Part shown: piece after piece, positions 11,753 to 23,709 of the stretch | How the letters are laid out: the number at the start of each line of letters is the position of its first letter | How positions within the stretch are numbered: position 1 is the stretch's first letter | From: Erigeron canadensis | Taxonomy: Eukaryota; Streptophyta; Magnoliopsida; Asterales; Asteraceae | Assembly: GCF_010389155.1 (NCBI RefSeq) | Contig: NC_057767.1 | Coordinates: 23,261,723-23,325,722 of the forward strand | Reading direction: 5' to 3' | DNA: 64,000 nt | Notes under the pieces: model-generated | Databases searched by the model: none | Told to the model about the DNA's origin: nothing | Seen by the model: the letters and a program-made list of their open reading frames with translations, nothing else | Made by a program: the position numbers and the translations under genes

Positions 11753-12259
11753 TTAAACCCTAGAAAGAAAAGTTTCTCTCATTGTTCTTGAATGCATCAT
11801 CCTTGAGGAACTCCTTTTTGACCCCATCAACTTTGACCAAAACCCAAGTTTCTTCTTTCCATTATCTTGCATTAGTACATGGCTTTGATGATCATTATTA
11901 ACAAAAACCATTGATCTACTTTTCTTTAATGCACCATTAGTGTTCTTATTCTTCAAGAAATAAAGATACCCTTTTCCTTGATTAAGACTATCGATCTTTC
12001 GACGATTTCGATTGTTTTGCATTGGAGATGCAGTGTAAGATGATGCATTGGATGATTCATGTGAAGAATAAGCCGAAGATATAGACGAAATTGAAGATGA
12101 AGAAGATGATGTAGATACATTTGTTATAGCACGTGATGAAGAACTTGAAATCTTTGATAATCTTTCTCTTAAACATAATGAACAAATCCCAGGAGATTGC
12201 TTGTGATTTGGGTGTTTTTTACAACTTATTGACAATGATGATCTTTTTCTGGCTTCCAT
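11753..12259 (-). CDS. Small Ser-rich protein with OCTOPUS-like CxxH..CxxC motif
   Basis: One uninterrupted 168-codon exon. Residues 13-32 carry CKKHPNHKQSPGICSLCLRE, i.e. Cys-x2-His...Cys-x2-Cys followed by a Leu-Arg-Glu-Arg-Leu stretch, which is the N-terminal signature of the plant OCTOPUS/DUF740-like proteins and of a group of short single-exon relatives of unknown function. A long Ser-rich tract follows (about residues 37-77), then a basic middle. The C-terminal half has a short aromatic block (LGFWSKLMGSKR) and ends in FLSRV. There is no signal peptide or membrane helix. Length and composition fit the short relatives rather than full-length OCTOPUS, which is much larger and acts at the plasma membrane in phloem differentiation. 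A TATA-like element lies about 90 bp upstream and AATAAA just downstream, so the gene looks intact and expressed. A function cannot be assigned from sequence. Confidence 0.85.
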   Translation of the reverse strand: MEARKRSSLSISCKKHPNHKQSPGICSLCLRERLSKISSSSSRAITNVSTSSSSSSISSISSAYSSHESSNASSYTASPMQNNRNRRKIDSLNQGKGYLYFLKNKNTNGALKKSRSMVFVNNDHQSHVLMQDNGKKKLGFWSKLMGSKRSSSRMMHSRTMRETFLSRV

Positions 12260-12341
12260 TGTATTTTTTTATGTGTATTTGAGTGTTGTTTTTTGCTAGG
12301 TGTTTGTTTGTGTGTGTGTGTTTTTGATTAGGTGTGTTTTT

Positions 12342-12353
12342 GGTGTATTTATG
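12342..12353 (-). promoter_or_regulatory. TATA-like element of the small Ser-rich gene
   Basis: On the minus strand CATAAATACACC occurs about 85-95 nt before the ATG at 12259. With a start site about 30 nt downstream this leaves a 5' UTR of roughly 55-60 nt that is rich in CA repeats. Confidence 0.4.
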
Positions 12354-12359
12354 GAGTTG

Positions 12360-13260
12360 TAGTAGTAGTTTGGGTTTCTTTGAGTTTTCATGGGAGTTTC
12401 TTGTGAGCTTCTTAATAATGGGTTAGTTCATAAAGTTAAGTGACACCTGGATTTTTAAATTTATAGTTATTATTATTTCTTTTTCTTATAACAAGTTAGC
12501 AACAATTCATAATTGATATTTTTGGTATGTTGTCATGTAAGACAAGTTTGAATAGTATATCTTTTATGTATATATGTGTGAATTGAATGATCTTTGGTAA
12601 CGATGAGAATTTATTTTAAAAAATAGGTCGACTGTCGACTAACTTTTTCCTCCTTTTAAGGTTTATAAAAAAAAAAAAATACTAAAAGGCATTTTGATAT
12701 GTTTAGAAATTAATTATAAGTTAGAAAAAAAACTTTGAAAAAAAAAACTTTGAAAGTTACTAAAAGAAATTATAATTGAATTAGATTTTTAATGTATTTA
12801 TGTTTAAAAGTTAAAAAAAAAAAAATTTGAAAGTTAAATTAAGACATTTGTTTAAAATGCTGACGGAGAAAAAGATTTTTTTTTTTAATGGTCAATATAC
12901 AATACTATTAAATTACACCAAATAATAATGTCTCTAATACGCTTTATAGTTGTGCGAAGCTAACTTGGAGTTCTTTGATTCTACATAATGGTGCTTGAAA
13001 CAAAATATAGTACGTACGCAAATACCGTTTGATTTTAAACGTACAGCTCACAATTACCAAATGTAGGTTGCTTTTCTAGCACTCCACCTCATCCCGATTT
13101 TTGTTACTCCGATCCTGTCCTGTGACCACTACTCCATGTCTCCATTACGTAAAATCGTTGGAATTTACGGTACCCACTCACACATTATAAATCATACATT
13201 ACAAATTAACATACAATCTACCAATAAATAAATAAAACAAGATTAATGTTTTTACTTATC
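12360..13260. other. Spacer upstream of the small Ser-rich gene
   Basis: AT-rich DNA with several A-runs (12660-12900). No gene is supported. Confidence 0.4.
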
Positions 13261-13261
13261 A

Positions 13262-13627
13262 ACTATCATTTTACCCGCACAATGCGGCAACGGTAACGGC
13301 ATTGTGGTGTTGGCAGCAATTTGGTAGTGGTGGCAGTGGTGGTGGCATGACGGGTGGGGGTGATGTGATTATTATTGTAAAAATAATTAATGTGAAAAAG
13401 ATAATGTAGTTATTTTAAAAGTTAATGAATCTATTGTTGTAAATTATTTCATTAAGGGTATTATAGGTATTTTAAATGAAGATGTTTAAATTACTAATGA
13501 ATAAAAAAAGATAATTAATTCTCAAGGGTAAAATGATCATTTCGTATTAGAACATCTTTATAAGAAAGAGTTTTGAAAAGTGTTAGGAAATAAAGTGTAA
13601 TAATTTTTATAAAGTAGTATATATAGA
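13262..13627 (-). mobile_element. Short non-autonomous Helitron-like element
   Basis: Read on the minus strand, the segment starts TCTATATATACTACTTTATA at 13627, preceded by A, which is a typical plant Helitron 5' end. It finishes near a perfect CCGCA/TGCGG hairpin (about 13275-13287, minus-strand sense CCGCATTGTGCGG). The expected CTRR at the 3' tip is degraded. A GGTGGTGGCA-type low-complexity patch lies inside at 13325-13350. No coding sequence. Confidence 0.5.
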
Positions 13628-14330
13628 TAAGTGATAATTTATTTAAATAACACGTATTATATTCCATCAAATCTATATTTAAAAGACCTATATTTTAGTT
13701 ATTAACATATATAATTAACTTATAATTTCAATTAATTAATATATATGGTATAGATACCTAATATTATTATAACTCTTATAATATTTGCTGTTATCTTAAA
13801 TATAGATTCCATCACCATTATTATTTTCCTATTCTTTTCGATAATAGATTTTAATTTATAACCTACATATAATTATGTTAATAAGTTAGATTCATATTTA
13901 TATTTTTAACATATAAATTTATGTTACTAATTTATCTGTTAATGAAACAAAACCCTAATTAAAAATGGTAAAACGATGCAAACTATGTTTTACATCATTT
14001 CTTTCGATTAAGTGATACCACTACCAATATGATCAATAATAATATGAGATCTCGATAAATATCTTTATGACAAATGTTTGTCACTATTATGTTATTATTG
14101 AAGCGACTAAATGATGATGCATATGATTTATGTTCAAACTTTTCTTTATTAATACAAAATCCAATCCTGAAATATATAATCAATTCATAAATCTTATGAG
14201 TATTAAGAGTAGTTACATATATATAATTTTAAATAAACTGTTTGGCAATTACGTAAAGAGCAACCATAGTTAGTGAAATACCAAACATCAATCTTATAAA
14301 CAAATTTTATCAAACACCATTTAACAAAAA
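13628..14330. other. AT-rich spacer
   Basis: No supported feature. Confidence 0.4.
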
Positions 14331-14331
14331 G

Positions 14332-14460
14332 TTGATCTAGTAGTAAGGGAAACACTTGTTGATCTAGAGTTGGTCTAATGGTAACGGAAACACATGTTGA
14401 CCTTAAGGTCCAAAATTTGATCCTCATTTGACACAAAAAAAAAAAGAAAAGAAAAAATTC
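14332..14460 (+). mobile_element. SINE-like element with A-rich tail
   Basis: A box-A-like TGGTCTAATGG (near 14372) is followed by a box-B-like AATTTGATCCTC and then a long A-rich tail with G interruptions (14434-14458). A partial upstream duplicate of the head (GTTGATCTAG...GGAAACAC) precedes it, so the head is tandemly repeated. Limits are approximate. Confidence 0.45.
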
Positions 14461-15285
14461 TCTTAGGGGATGACCCGTTATCAATCAACCTAGCTTAGAC
14501 CCACATGTAAAGTTCTAAAGATACAGTTTCGAGTCGATGATTATCCAAATGTGATACCAATACCAGGTTCCCCATTACTTGTCAAAGACAAACTTGAGCT
14601 AATCAGTGGATTATTAAGTGGTTGAGAATCACCTGCACAATAGCATGACTGAAGGATTAGTAGGTACCAAATGGTACATGTGATCATGAGGGGGTTTCCA
14701 TCCAATTAATTTTTTTTTCTTTGTTTTTTAAACACCATCTACCAATAAACTAAAACAGGATCGACATGTTCTTGAAACGACACGTGGCGTGATCCTTGAT
14801 AAACACTTATCCTTTTAATTTATTTATTTTGTTAAATTAATTTTTTATTGTATATAAATTCAATTTTTCTATTAGACTTATAATTAAACTTTAACTCTGT
14901 TGGTTTTTTATAAATAACTTATAGTTTTCTTTACATTGTCAGTCTAATTAAAATTTCTAACGACTGAATTGTAATTAATTACATTTGTTTGTCAATTATC
15001 AAGCTGGTAGTAGGATAAATCGATTGCTCAAGCATGATTAATATATGTAAAAATATGAATACAATTTGTTTCTAAAGACAAACATACATATGTACCAAAA
15101 TACAATTAATTTAGACGAATAAGGAACCTAATCTATGAATGTCCATATTACATTATTCAGAAACATAAATTAGACCTTGCAAGATATAGCTATAGAAAGA
15201 TAAATGATATGGTGAAGACAATGTATAATAATATAATATCATCCTCTCATAGATAAGAAAAACATCACCTGACTAATTTCGAAAA
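14461..15285. other. AT-rich spacer
   Basis: No supported feature. Confidence 0.4.
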
Positions 15286-15434
15286 CTAAAGCAATTTGAA
15301 GAAAAAGACGAATTGGAATTAATCGAAGTGCAAGCAATTATGTATATCAGTATATGTAGACTAAAGCAATTTAAAGAAAAAGATGGATATATTTGAATAA
15401 TCAAAGTGTAGGCAAATATATACGAAGTATCAGA
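15286..15434. repeat. Two-copy tandem repeat, about 74 bp
   Basis: CTAAAGCAATTTGAAGAAAAAG at 15286 recurs at 15360 with one change, followed in each copy by a diverged GAAT...ATCRAAGTG block. Confidence 0.7.
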
Positions 15435-15809
15435 ATCGAAACAAACCAATAACAATTCTATACGAATTCAGATCCAACAAATATTATATATTTGGTAAGT
15501 TATAGATATTTTATATTTATTAAAAGGATATATAAATAAATATAAAATAATAAATTAAATTAAGAAAATAAAAATATTTAACAAATTAAAAGGGACACTT
15601 GTCGTGTAAGGAACATACCAAGTGTCATTTGAACAATATTACAATCTTGTTTTAGTTTATTGATAATTGTGTTGATGGTTTCTTTCTTAGTTGAATTAAG
15701 GATCCCGAGTCCAATTGGTTTGCTTTGAGGTGTGAATGTTTACTTTGAGAAGGTTCCTGACCGATCGAGGGTTCCATATTGGTCCTTTTAAGAGCATGCT
15801 ATCTGGATA

Positions 15810-15905
15810 ATTTCAAGTGGTGTGAAAAACATGATTCGAACTCGATCGGCTTAAATATTAACATTTAACACAAGTAGATGCCTAACCATTGACACTCTCA
15901 TTCAG
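15810..15905 (-). mobile_element. SINE-like relic on the minus strand
   Basis: On the minus strand an A-box-like AATGGTTAGGCATC (about 15880-15893) is followed by a B-box-like CGAGTTCGAATC (about 15833-15844) in the spacing of a tRNA-derived promoter. No clear tail or target duplication. Confidence 0.35.
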
Positions 15906-18010
15906 AATATATATTAAAATAAAAATAAAAAATCACATTAATTAGGCAAATTATAAAACAATACTTGGTTAATGTATTTTTGCCCTTCTATTGTTTTCGA
16001 TCTCCTTTGAAGTATAGATGATTATTTTCCTAATTTCCTTTGTTTGGTTTGAGTCTTAATTAACTATATGTTGTCTTCACACTTCACACAGCCAAAACAT
16101 CAATTCACCTCATATTTGGTTTTTTCGTACACATATCGTGGTCGCCTTAAACGTGACTAAATTGATCGACTTCAAAGTGAAAAATAACATTTCAAAAGTA
16201 AAGCAAGACTTTTGAAGTCAATGATATATTTTCCTTTTAAAACCATACAGGCATACACTCAAATTTCCGTCTAATGAAAAACCCAGGTGTCTTACCACTA
16301 CTAGACCATACTTTAAATAGAAATATATGCCACTTTGTGAGGGATGTCTAATGTATAATAACATTAAGTATAGTTTGTGAGTTGTGACTTCGTAAGCAAT
16401 AATACATACAATATAACTTTGGTTAATTTAATGAGAAGGCGTGTGACTAAATAAAAATGCAGCCGTGTACGGAGGCGGTGTGGAAAGGTTACGCGTGATA
16501 TTTGCTCTCTATAACTTTCTGTCTTTTTGACTATTTAAATGTTTTCAACGTGTGAAAAAAATTCAATCAAATAAAACACATACCTCTAAATTATATTCTA
16601 CAAGAAACGACTATAGCTTTAGAAGGTGAAAAAATAGTTTTGTAATGTGAAGCACTGTGATAAAAATAAAAAAAATAAAAAATAAAAAGTTAACTGTTTT
16701 GAACATCGTAACTGCAGCCAATTCCTTCGTCAATTGATAATTAACACGAACAAACCAAAATAAGAAAAATTGCTATGGGGAACAAAGGGGGAGTGTTAGG
16801 GCTTGAGAAAACCAAAATAATGAGAATGATAGTGGCCTAATAACCCTTAAACTTGTTGTAGTCACTTTCCAAAACATGACATCTAGGCCCCTCAAGTCTT
16901 TAACTATATACTTTAAGGTTTAAACTAGCTACGGGTCACATATCGACATTTCAAGCACGTTAACTCACTAAAGCAATTATAAAGCACATATCTTGATTTC
17001 ATATAACACATATACCACATTAATTACAAGAAAATCGCATAACGATTGACGGAAGCAATATGTTTACTAACGATACAATTAAATCATTAACCGAAAAATT
17101 TAGAATATTACAATTTTTGAGCTAATTAGTACATCATGTAACTTTTGACTCATTTGGATCAACACCTAAACGTTAAATTAAAACTTACATCAATCATGGT
17201 AACTACTTGGTAAGTGATCTTCCAAATTTAATAAATCTTTACAAATTGTAGCAAATAATATTAAAGTCAAATATCCATTTTTAAGATAGATTAAAGAGGG
17301 GGGCCATATCAAGAACGTATGTAATATTGTTAATGTCATTATACGTTTGTGAGGTCCTGCTTTGTATATGTAGCCATGAAGAAAAGCCATAAATAAATAA
17401 ATAATCGTTGGGTTTTAGGTCAAGGGGTTCATTGTGATTTTCTAACACCATTCTTAACCGTTCACTCTTTTCACTAACAGCTTTGCATGTCACTTCATCT
17501 TCATCTTCACATCCTATTCACCTCCTATTTTCTTCTTAACCAATAACCATTCACCTATAAATTTAATACTCCACCGTATCCCACAATAATATACTATGTC
17601 CAATTAAAACAACCCAACTAACAAAAGACAAAAAGAAGACCCTACTTTATAGTTGGTGAAACATATCACCGATCTCATCTTCACCAATATCTTTCACTGA
17701 TATACATTAACACTTCACTGGCCATTTTCTTTGTTTCCCTGACTTGTTAAACCAACCCATCATGAATGATCTAAGGTGTTTCATAAATTTTGATGTATCG
17801 GCTCCATAGGTAAGTATATTTTTGTCGACCAATGTGGACTAATGACTCACCTTACACTAGTATAGAACCTCCATTGATTACGATCAATAGTCAGAGGCAT
17901 GGGTTTTTTCCCCAGAATTTAAGTTTGCGTCTTATGGTTGATAAACTTTTAGTAATTTTTTTTTTCTTAAGAACCTAATCTATTGTAGCACATGTCTGGT
18001 TAAGACAATT
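15906..18010. other. Non-coding segment with one promoter-like stretch
   Basis: No gene is supported. Around 17555-17830 there is a CTATAAATTTAA box, a CT-rich leader-like stretch and a CATAGGTAAGTAT donor-like site, which resembles a gene start with a 5' UTR intron. I could not find coding exons downstream within 3 kb, so no gene is annotated. Confidence 0.35.
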
Positions 18011-18014
18011 TAGT

Positions 18015-18092
18015 TTAAACCGAGTGGTCTCATTTTGTATGGTAAATTGTAAGTTATTCGAATCACAAAGTTTAAAAAAAAAAAACAAATAC
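18015..18092 (+). mobile_element. SINE-like relic with A tail
   Basis: AAACCGAGTGGTCTC (A-box-like, near 18016) and AGTTATTCGAATC (B-box-like, near 18052) precede an A run at about 18074-18086. Short and possibly truncated. Confidence 0.35.
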
Positions 18093-21000
18093 CATTAATT
18101 TAAGGATAACATAAATTTAAACTTCAAACAATATTTGAAGATAGTACACAAATATATATATATATATCTTTATCTTTATTATATTATAAAATATTTTGGG
18201 TTTTATTTATGATATGCCTTAAAAGTAAGAGCTTAAAATGTTTTTATTTAACTCCTTATAATAAAAACTGGATTAAAAAATTAAGCAAATTTTTTTTTTC
18301 CCAAAAATCCCTTTTCAGTATATTTATGGTTCTCAAAATGCTTTTCCACACACTACAACATTAAATTACCATATCTACCCTTATAACAAATTGTCACTCC
18401 TAAAACAAAATTCTGTCGCAACCGCAGGTATTATGCTCGTATATATATATATATATAGTAGAGATCGTAAGAAAAAGTTTCTTAAGGAGAGAAGGTTCAT
18501 TTTTTAAATTTTTTAGCTTGTTTTTTTCTTAATTATATTTTTTAATAACTCATTCTAAAAAAAATTTAAAAAATAATTATTTTTTATAATTTGAGTCCGT
18601 GAGCTATACATAATTGGGTGGGAGCTTGTGACAGTAATAGGTCATAGTGAATGATAGGTCATCAGGAGTAATCGGTAATAAAGTGGTCTACCTAACGGAC
18701 TCAATCCTTATCTATCAAGGATCCGTCACAGACTGTTAGGCTTGCCTAAAACTTACGAGCTACGCATTTTGAAAAAAAAATTATTGTTTTAAACTTTTGG
18801 AGTTAAAAAGAGTCACTATACGAAAATGTCACCACGTGAATTTCACATATGTAAGTGAATGGGAAGCAATGAAGAAAAAGTTGTATTCGAGAATGATCTC
18901 GCTTTTTTTTTTATATATAAAAATAAAGTTCTGAAATAACTATTCCGTTATATATATGAGTAAATAATTAATTACAAAACTCGTTTCTAAATTTTGGCGA
19001 ATTTTTTACTTTTACTAAGAAAAAAAAACGCTTTGAATTAGGTCTAAGTCATCGGGTCAACCCGGTTCTAACAACAACCTGAACGGCTCACACACTCACA
19101 CTTCTTCCAAATTAACCCTATACTGATCTTGGTTAATGAGCATCCAAGACAAACCAGAATACCGCTAAGCTAAAGACATGTGTGTTTAGGTTTCGTGTTC
19201 ATATTGCATCATTTAACAACCAATGTGTTTCTTCTGGTTTCAACCTTGAAGAATTACATTTGATAACGATTGAAGTAACAACAAATTTTAAATTATAAAG
19301 AGGGAAGTATCCCTGGTCGGTTTTCTTAACTTTTTGATTGAGCCCACACACAAATGTGACCCATATGTGGCACATTCAAACTTTATGGCAATTGTGGCAA
19401 ATAAAATATATTTATAAAGCTAGCTAGTCGAATGTATATATGAAAACTTACACTTCGAATAATCAAACATGAGACATGTGATACATAAAAGGCCACAATA
19501 TGTCACAAGTTCATATACCTTTTCATCTTTTTCCATAGTTAATTGTTGACTAATGCCTTTGAACCAAAGACCATATATATATATGGTATACCATGATACT
19601 CTTAAGATTTGGACTTGAAAAAAAAATCATGGAAAATGATAATCTAAGAGGACCACGACAAAGAAACCCAACACATCAAAATGAATCAGTTCATGAATGA
19701 TGTAGAGAGAACATTCAAAAACCAACTACTCAAGAGTAGTCAAACCAACCACCCGAATCAAATATTAAGGTGGTTGTACGTAGAGTAACATGTCACTAGT
19801 CATTATAGCCACAAAATCCTATATAATGTAATTTCATTAGTTGGGAGGCAGATCCATTGAATTGAATATTTAGAATTATACGAGTAGCTGGTATTCATCT
19901 TAAAACGATGAAACCCATTTTTATTTTTTGTGCCATCTTATGTAACCTCAATGGTATATTAACCCACAGGTATGTGGGGCAAAGTAGACAATATAGGCGT
20001 AAGTTTTAATTTGATAAGAAAATAGTTAATTTTAAACTAAACTAATACATAAAAATAATACTAGAATTATAAAATTTATAGACATTGTAACTTGTTAGGT
20101 TCATTTTCAGATAGCTTCGTCACTGATCAATTAAAAAAAAAACTTATTCATAAATTGTACTAGTATACTTTGTTTTTGTATGATTGTATATAAAATTTAT
20201 GGATTTTTATGTTATGATACATAAATAGTATATATGTGTTTTTTTATGCGATGATATGCCTTCAAATAAAATATACTCATTAGTCACAAAATACAATAAT
20301 AGGTGTGTTATAGCCACGCATTGCGTGGCCTTGATTATTACGATTGTGTTTGTTGTTGATGCAAAAGGTTTAATAGGTAGCACAGATATAGGTATATTCA
20401 CTGGTTATAGATATATATAGAGAGATAAGTAATTTGCACCAAGTGAAGTTTGTCAAGTTTGATGTTTTTCTCATGATGTCAAACCAACCTGAAACAATCA
20501 TAGGTTGTGTTATGAACTTAATTGGGATATTTAGTTAAGGTGTTAATCCGACTAATGTAATTTATCTTTATACATGATTGCCCATTAAACTGGAATATTG
20601 ATGTCTATGATCATCAACAAACTTTTCAAATTTGTACATGATTTACTAATCTTCAAATTGTTCTTCATTGTTGTTTCTCTCTCATACTCATATATTAATA
20701 TTATCGTCATAAAACCCAAAAATTCTAGAAGAAAAAAAAAAATTACATTTTAAAAATTAAAAAAAAAAAAAACCCCATCAAAATCTACATCTATATCCAT
20801 GATTAATCCTAAAAAAATCAAAAAGTTAAAATTTTTTATCATCTATATCTGGATCTTGCATATGTACATTACAATTTACAAGTATATCATATATCATCTT
20901 TTTGTGTATCGTACCCGTCCTATTTCCAAAATTGATAAGCAACGGCCACGAGCTTAGTATGTACTTATACATGTTCACATTTTTGTCATCTTATGCAAAT

Positions 21001-22080
21001 TAATTAAACACAGAGTATATATTACGTTTGTTTCTGTGATTTGTAAAATGACTAACTATTTAGAAATTAGGATTGTACGGATTCTGAATTTCTGAGGCAC
21101 CCCTTTTGTATTTTGTATTATGTTTGTTTGTTAATTTAGATCTAATTGGAATTAATATTGTTGATAAAATTTGACATTGAGAAAAAGTAGGATGAAATTG
21201 AAGTAGATCTGAAGTTGTGTGTGACTGGTAGCGTGTGTTAATTTGTGTATATATTTGATTTGTATTAATGGAGGAGGCGGTGGCTGGGTGGTTGTTATTA
21301 GACCAGAATCCGTGATTTTTTAAGAGAGAGAATCAGTTTTCATGATATAAAGTTGAGAGAGAAGGAAATTTGAATATTGCTTGAGTACTTGGTCAACCGG
21401 GTATAAATTTGAAAGTTTGTTGGTAATACATAATTACATATCTATATTTTGAGTTTAATGGGTAATCATGTACAAGAAGGAAAGTACGTTAGTCATCCAG
21501 TTTTTAATCCTTTTAGTTAAATAGAGTTATACCATTTTGATAAGTAATATTTCAAATGACATAAGTATAATTTAAGAGCTGTTAGTTTTGAAAGTAAGTG
21601 CTCCAACCACTTGATCCAACCCAATTGATGGTTTACTTTTTAAAATATCTTATAAGTTAACTAATCAACACTTTTTGTATTAATCAACACCTATAAAAAT
21701 CTACACTTTTTATTTATTTGGATAGCCTTTCCCATTAACTTCCCAGCTAGCTACATAGAAATATGCATTTTACTATATCTATAAAAAAGAATGATTAATT
21801 AACTTAACTCACATGTTTAAAAATCAACCTAAACTTTTAGAATTATACACATGGATTTCACTAAGTGTCTTTACAAATTTTTATCTCTCGATTATTTCAT
21901 ATGTCATCATCTTATAATTAGGTTGATATTTAGACACATGAGTTATAAAAATTACCATTTGTAAATGATATCATCAAATTCGGCCCAACAGAACAGCCCA
22001 ACAGTAAACTTAGAGCTTTAGAGCCCAATCAATGAAACTAAAAACAAAAGTTTAAAATACAATAAAAGATGAGAGAGCCT
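18093..22080. other. Gene-poor AT-rich segment
   Basis: No gene is supported. It holds (AT)n runs near 18158 and 18443, a GC-richer patch (18590-18770) with an imperfect inverted GAGCTA/TAGCTC pair, and an isolated perfect hairpin at 20313-20329. Confidence 0.4.
20313..20329. repeat. Perfect 7-bp-stem hairpin, possible Helitron end relic
   Basis: GCCACGC ATT GCGTGGC is a perfect inverted repeat with a 3-nt loop. It resembles the subterminal hairpin of plant Helitrons, but no CTRR tip is present at the usual distance on either side. Confidence 0.4.
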
Positions 22081-22084
22081 GGTA

Positions 22085-22160
22085 TTGAACTCACAAGTCA
22101 CAACCTGTGAGTGTGCGTAGTCTATAACTCAAGTGGCAACGCACCCTTGGTGTCTTGGAC
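22085..22160 (-). mobile_element. Possible tRNA-derived SINE fragment
   Basis: On the minus strand GTTGCCACTTGAGTTATAGAC and, about 35 nt later, GTGAGTTCAATACC have the order and spacing of A and B boxes, though neither is a good consensus match. Confidence 0.25.
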
Positions 22161-22205
22161 CACTCCATCTATTACCTATTCAGCGATTCTGTTTACTGAG
22201 TAATA

Positions 22206-23110
22206 TTTAGGGTGTGTTTGATTTAGGGTGTGTTTGATTGCAACTGAATGGCACCATTCAGCATTGAGTGCTGAATCAGTCAGCATTCAGAGTGTTTGGT
22301 TTGCCCATCTAAATAAGAAACCATGCTGAACGAAAATCCAAATGATGTTGAACCATCTCACCTTCAAAGTCTTTCTTAACCATTCAGCAACCAACTTTTC
22401 CCCAAATCCCCTCCTCCTCTCTTTCATCCTCACACCCTTTTCTTCTTTACACACTACAAATATTCATTAATATTTCTGCTTTTACAAGATACAATCTCTC
22501 TTTAAAAGAAGAATCTCCAAATCGATCTATTGTTTTGATAATAATAATAATATTAATAATAATATCACTGTAATATATATCACTCTTGCAAAACAAAAAT
22601 ATCCAGATCTATTACTGTATTTGTGATAAAGTTTATACATATCACTCCCGTATTCTTTGGCAAGTGGCCAAGTGGGTATAGTAGCAAGAATTAGTTTCAT
22701 GGTATTTTATCAAACTATATAGTTTGCAAAGAGATCTGTTAAAAGGAAATCGTGATATGTGAGCTTATTCCTCCCGAAATTGAAACAACAAGGGTTAACA
22801 GAATTGTCGGCACTGAAGTTAATATATTACTTCGTATATATTATTATTCTTTAAGAAAAAAAATTAATCTATTCTTCAAGAGCTTAATTTTATCATAATA
22901 TATTTTGATATTATCATAATCTATTTTAATATTCAAGTTTTGTTTATGTCTTTGTTATAAAATGACGTTATGCTTGTGAATAATTGATAATCTTTTTACA
23001 ACATATGATCTAGAAGAAAGTTAGAAAGGTCATTTTAATTATTCAGATTATCCATTCAGAACAAGTATCAAACATATATTTTCATTCGGGATCAAATTCA
23101 TTCAGAATTT
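22206..23110. mobile_element. hAT-like relic rich in CATTCAG motifs
   Basis: Starts with a doubled TTTAGGGTGTGTTTGATT, the usual tip of hAT-type non-autonomous elements. CATTCAG occurs repeatedly near both ends, and GTTTGAT...TGAATGG on the left has a degenerate inverted match on the right (CCATTCAGAACAAGTATCAAAC). The right tip is decayed and no target duplication is visible. Confidence 0.4.
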
Positions 23111-23281
23111 TTGAACCATTCAGACTTCAAAATCATTCTGTATTATAAAAAAAAATTTACTATTGAAATACATTTACGTTAATAAATAATGTAATGTAAT
23201 ATACCATACAACGCATCAAAACTTTCTACTACTTAAATACTTTTTTCGTACAAAAGTAAGATGTTTGCACTTTTAACCAAA

Positions 23282-23310
23282 CTAGAGTGAAGACCCGTGC
23301 GTTGCACGAC
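23282..23310 (-). mobile_element. Helitron-like 3' terminus
   Basis: On the minus strand the hairpin CGTGC/GCACG (23296-23308) is followed at the expected distance by CTAG (23282-23285) and T. The rest of the element would lie at higher coordinates, but its 5' end is not recognised. Confidence 0.45.
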
Positions 23311-23709
23311 TTGAATTCTTTCTTTGTCAAACGTCATATGTATGAACGTGGACAACACTAATAATTTGAAGGACTTTTTGACCCACGCATAGGTCATTTC
23401 GGGTTGTGTTTTATTTAAGCGGGTAAAACTAATAAAAGGGGAATGGGCTGAAGAGGTTGAAAGTCACGCATAATGTATCGTTTTCCAAGATATAGATAAT
23501 TGTTGCAATAAAATTGTTTTCAGATCATAAATAATGAACTATTCATATATTGAAAATTGGACAACCAATGCTTGTTACAAAACTTGCCCAAGCCCGTTAT
23601 GATCCATATTAAAACATGGCCAATTCAAGCCGTTACCCAACCTGATCTCAACTTGTTACCTATGAAATATAAAAATTAAAACATACGGCATCTGACATGT
23701 CTGAAGGCT

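Noticed and set aside
17550..17830. Promoter-like sequence and a splice-donor-like site
   Set aside because: No coding exon could be found downstream, so a gene start cannot be supported.
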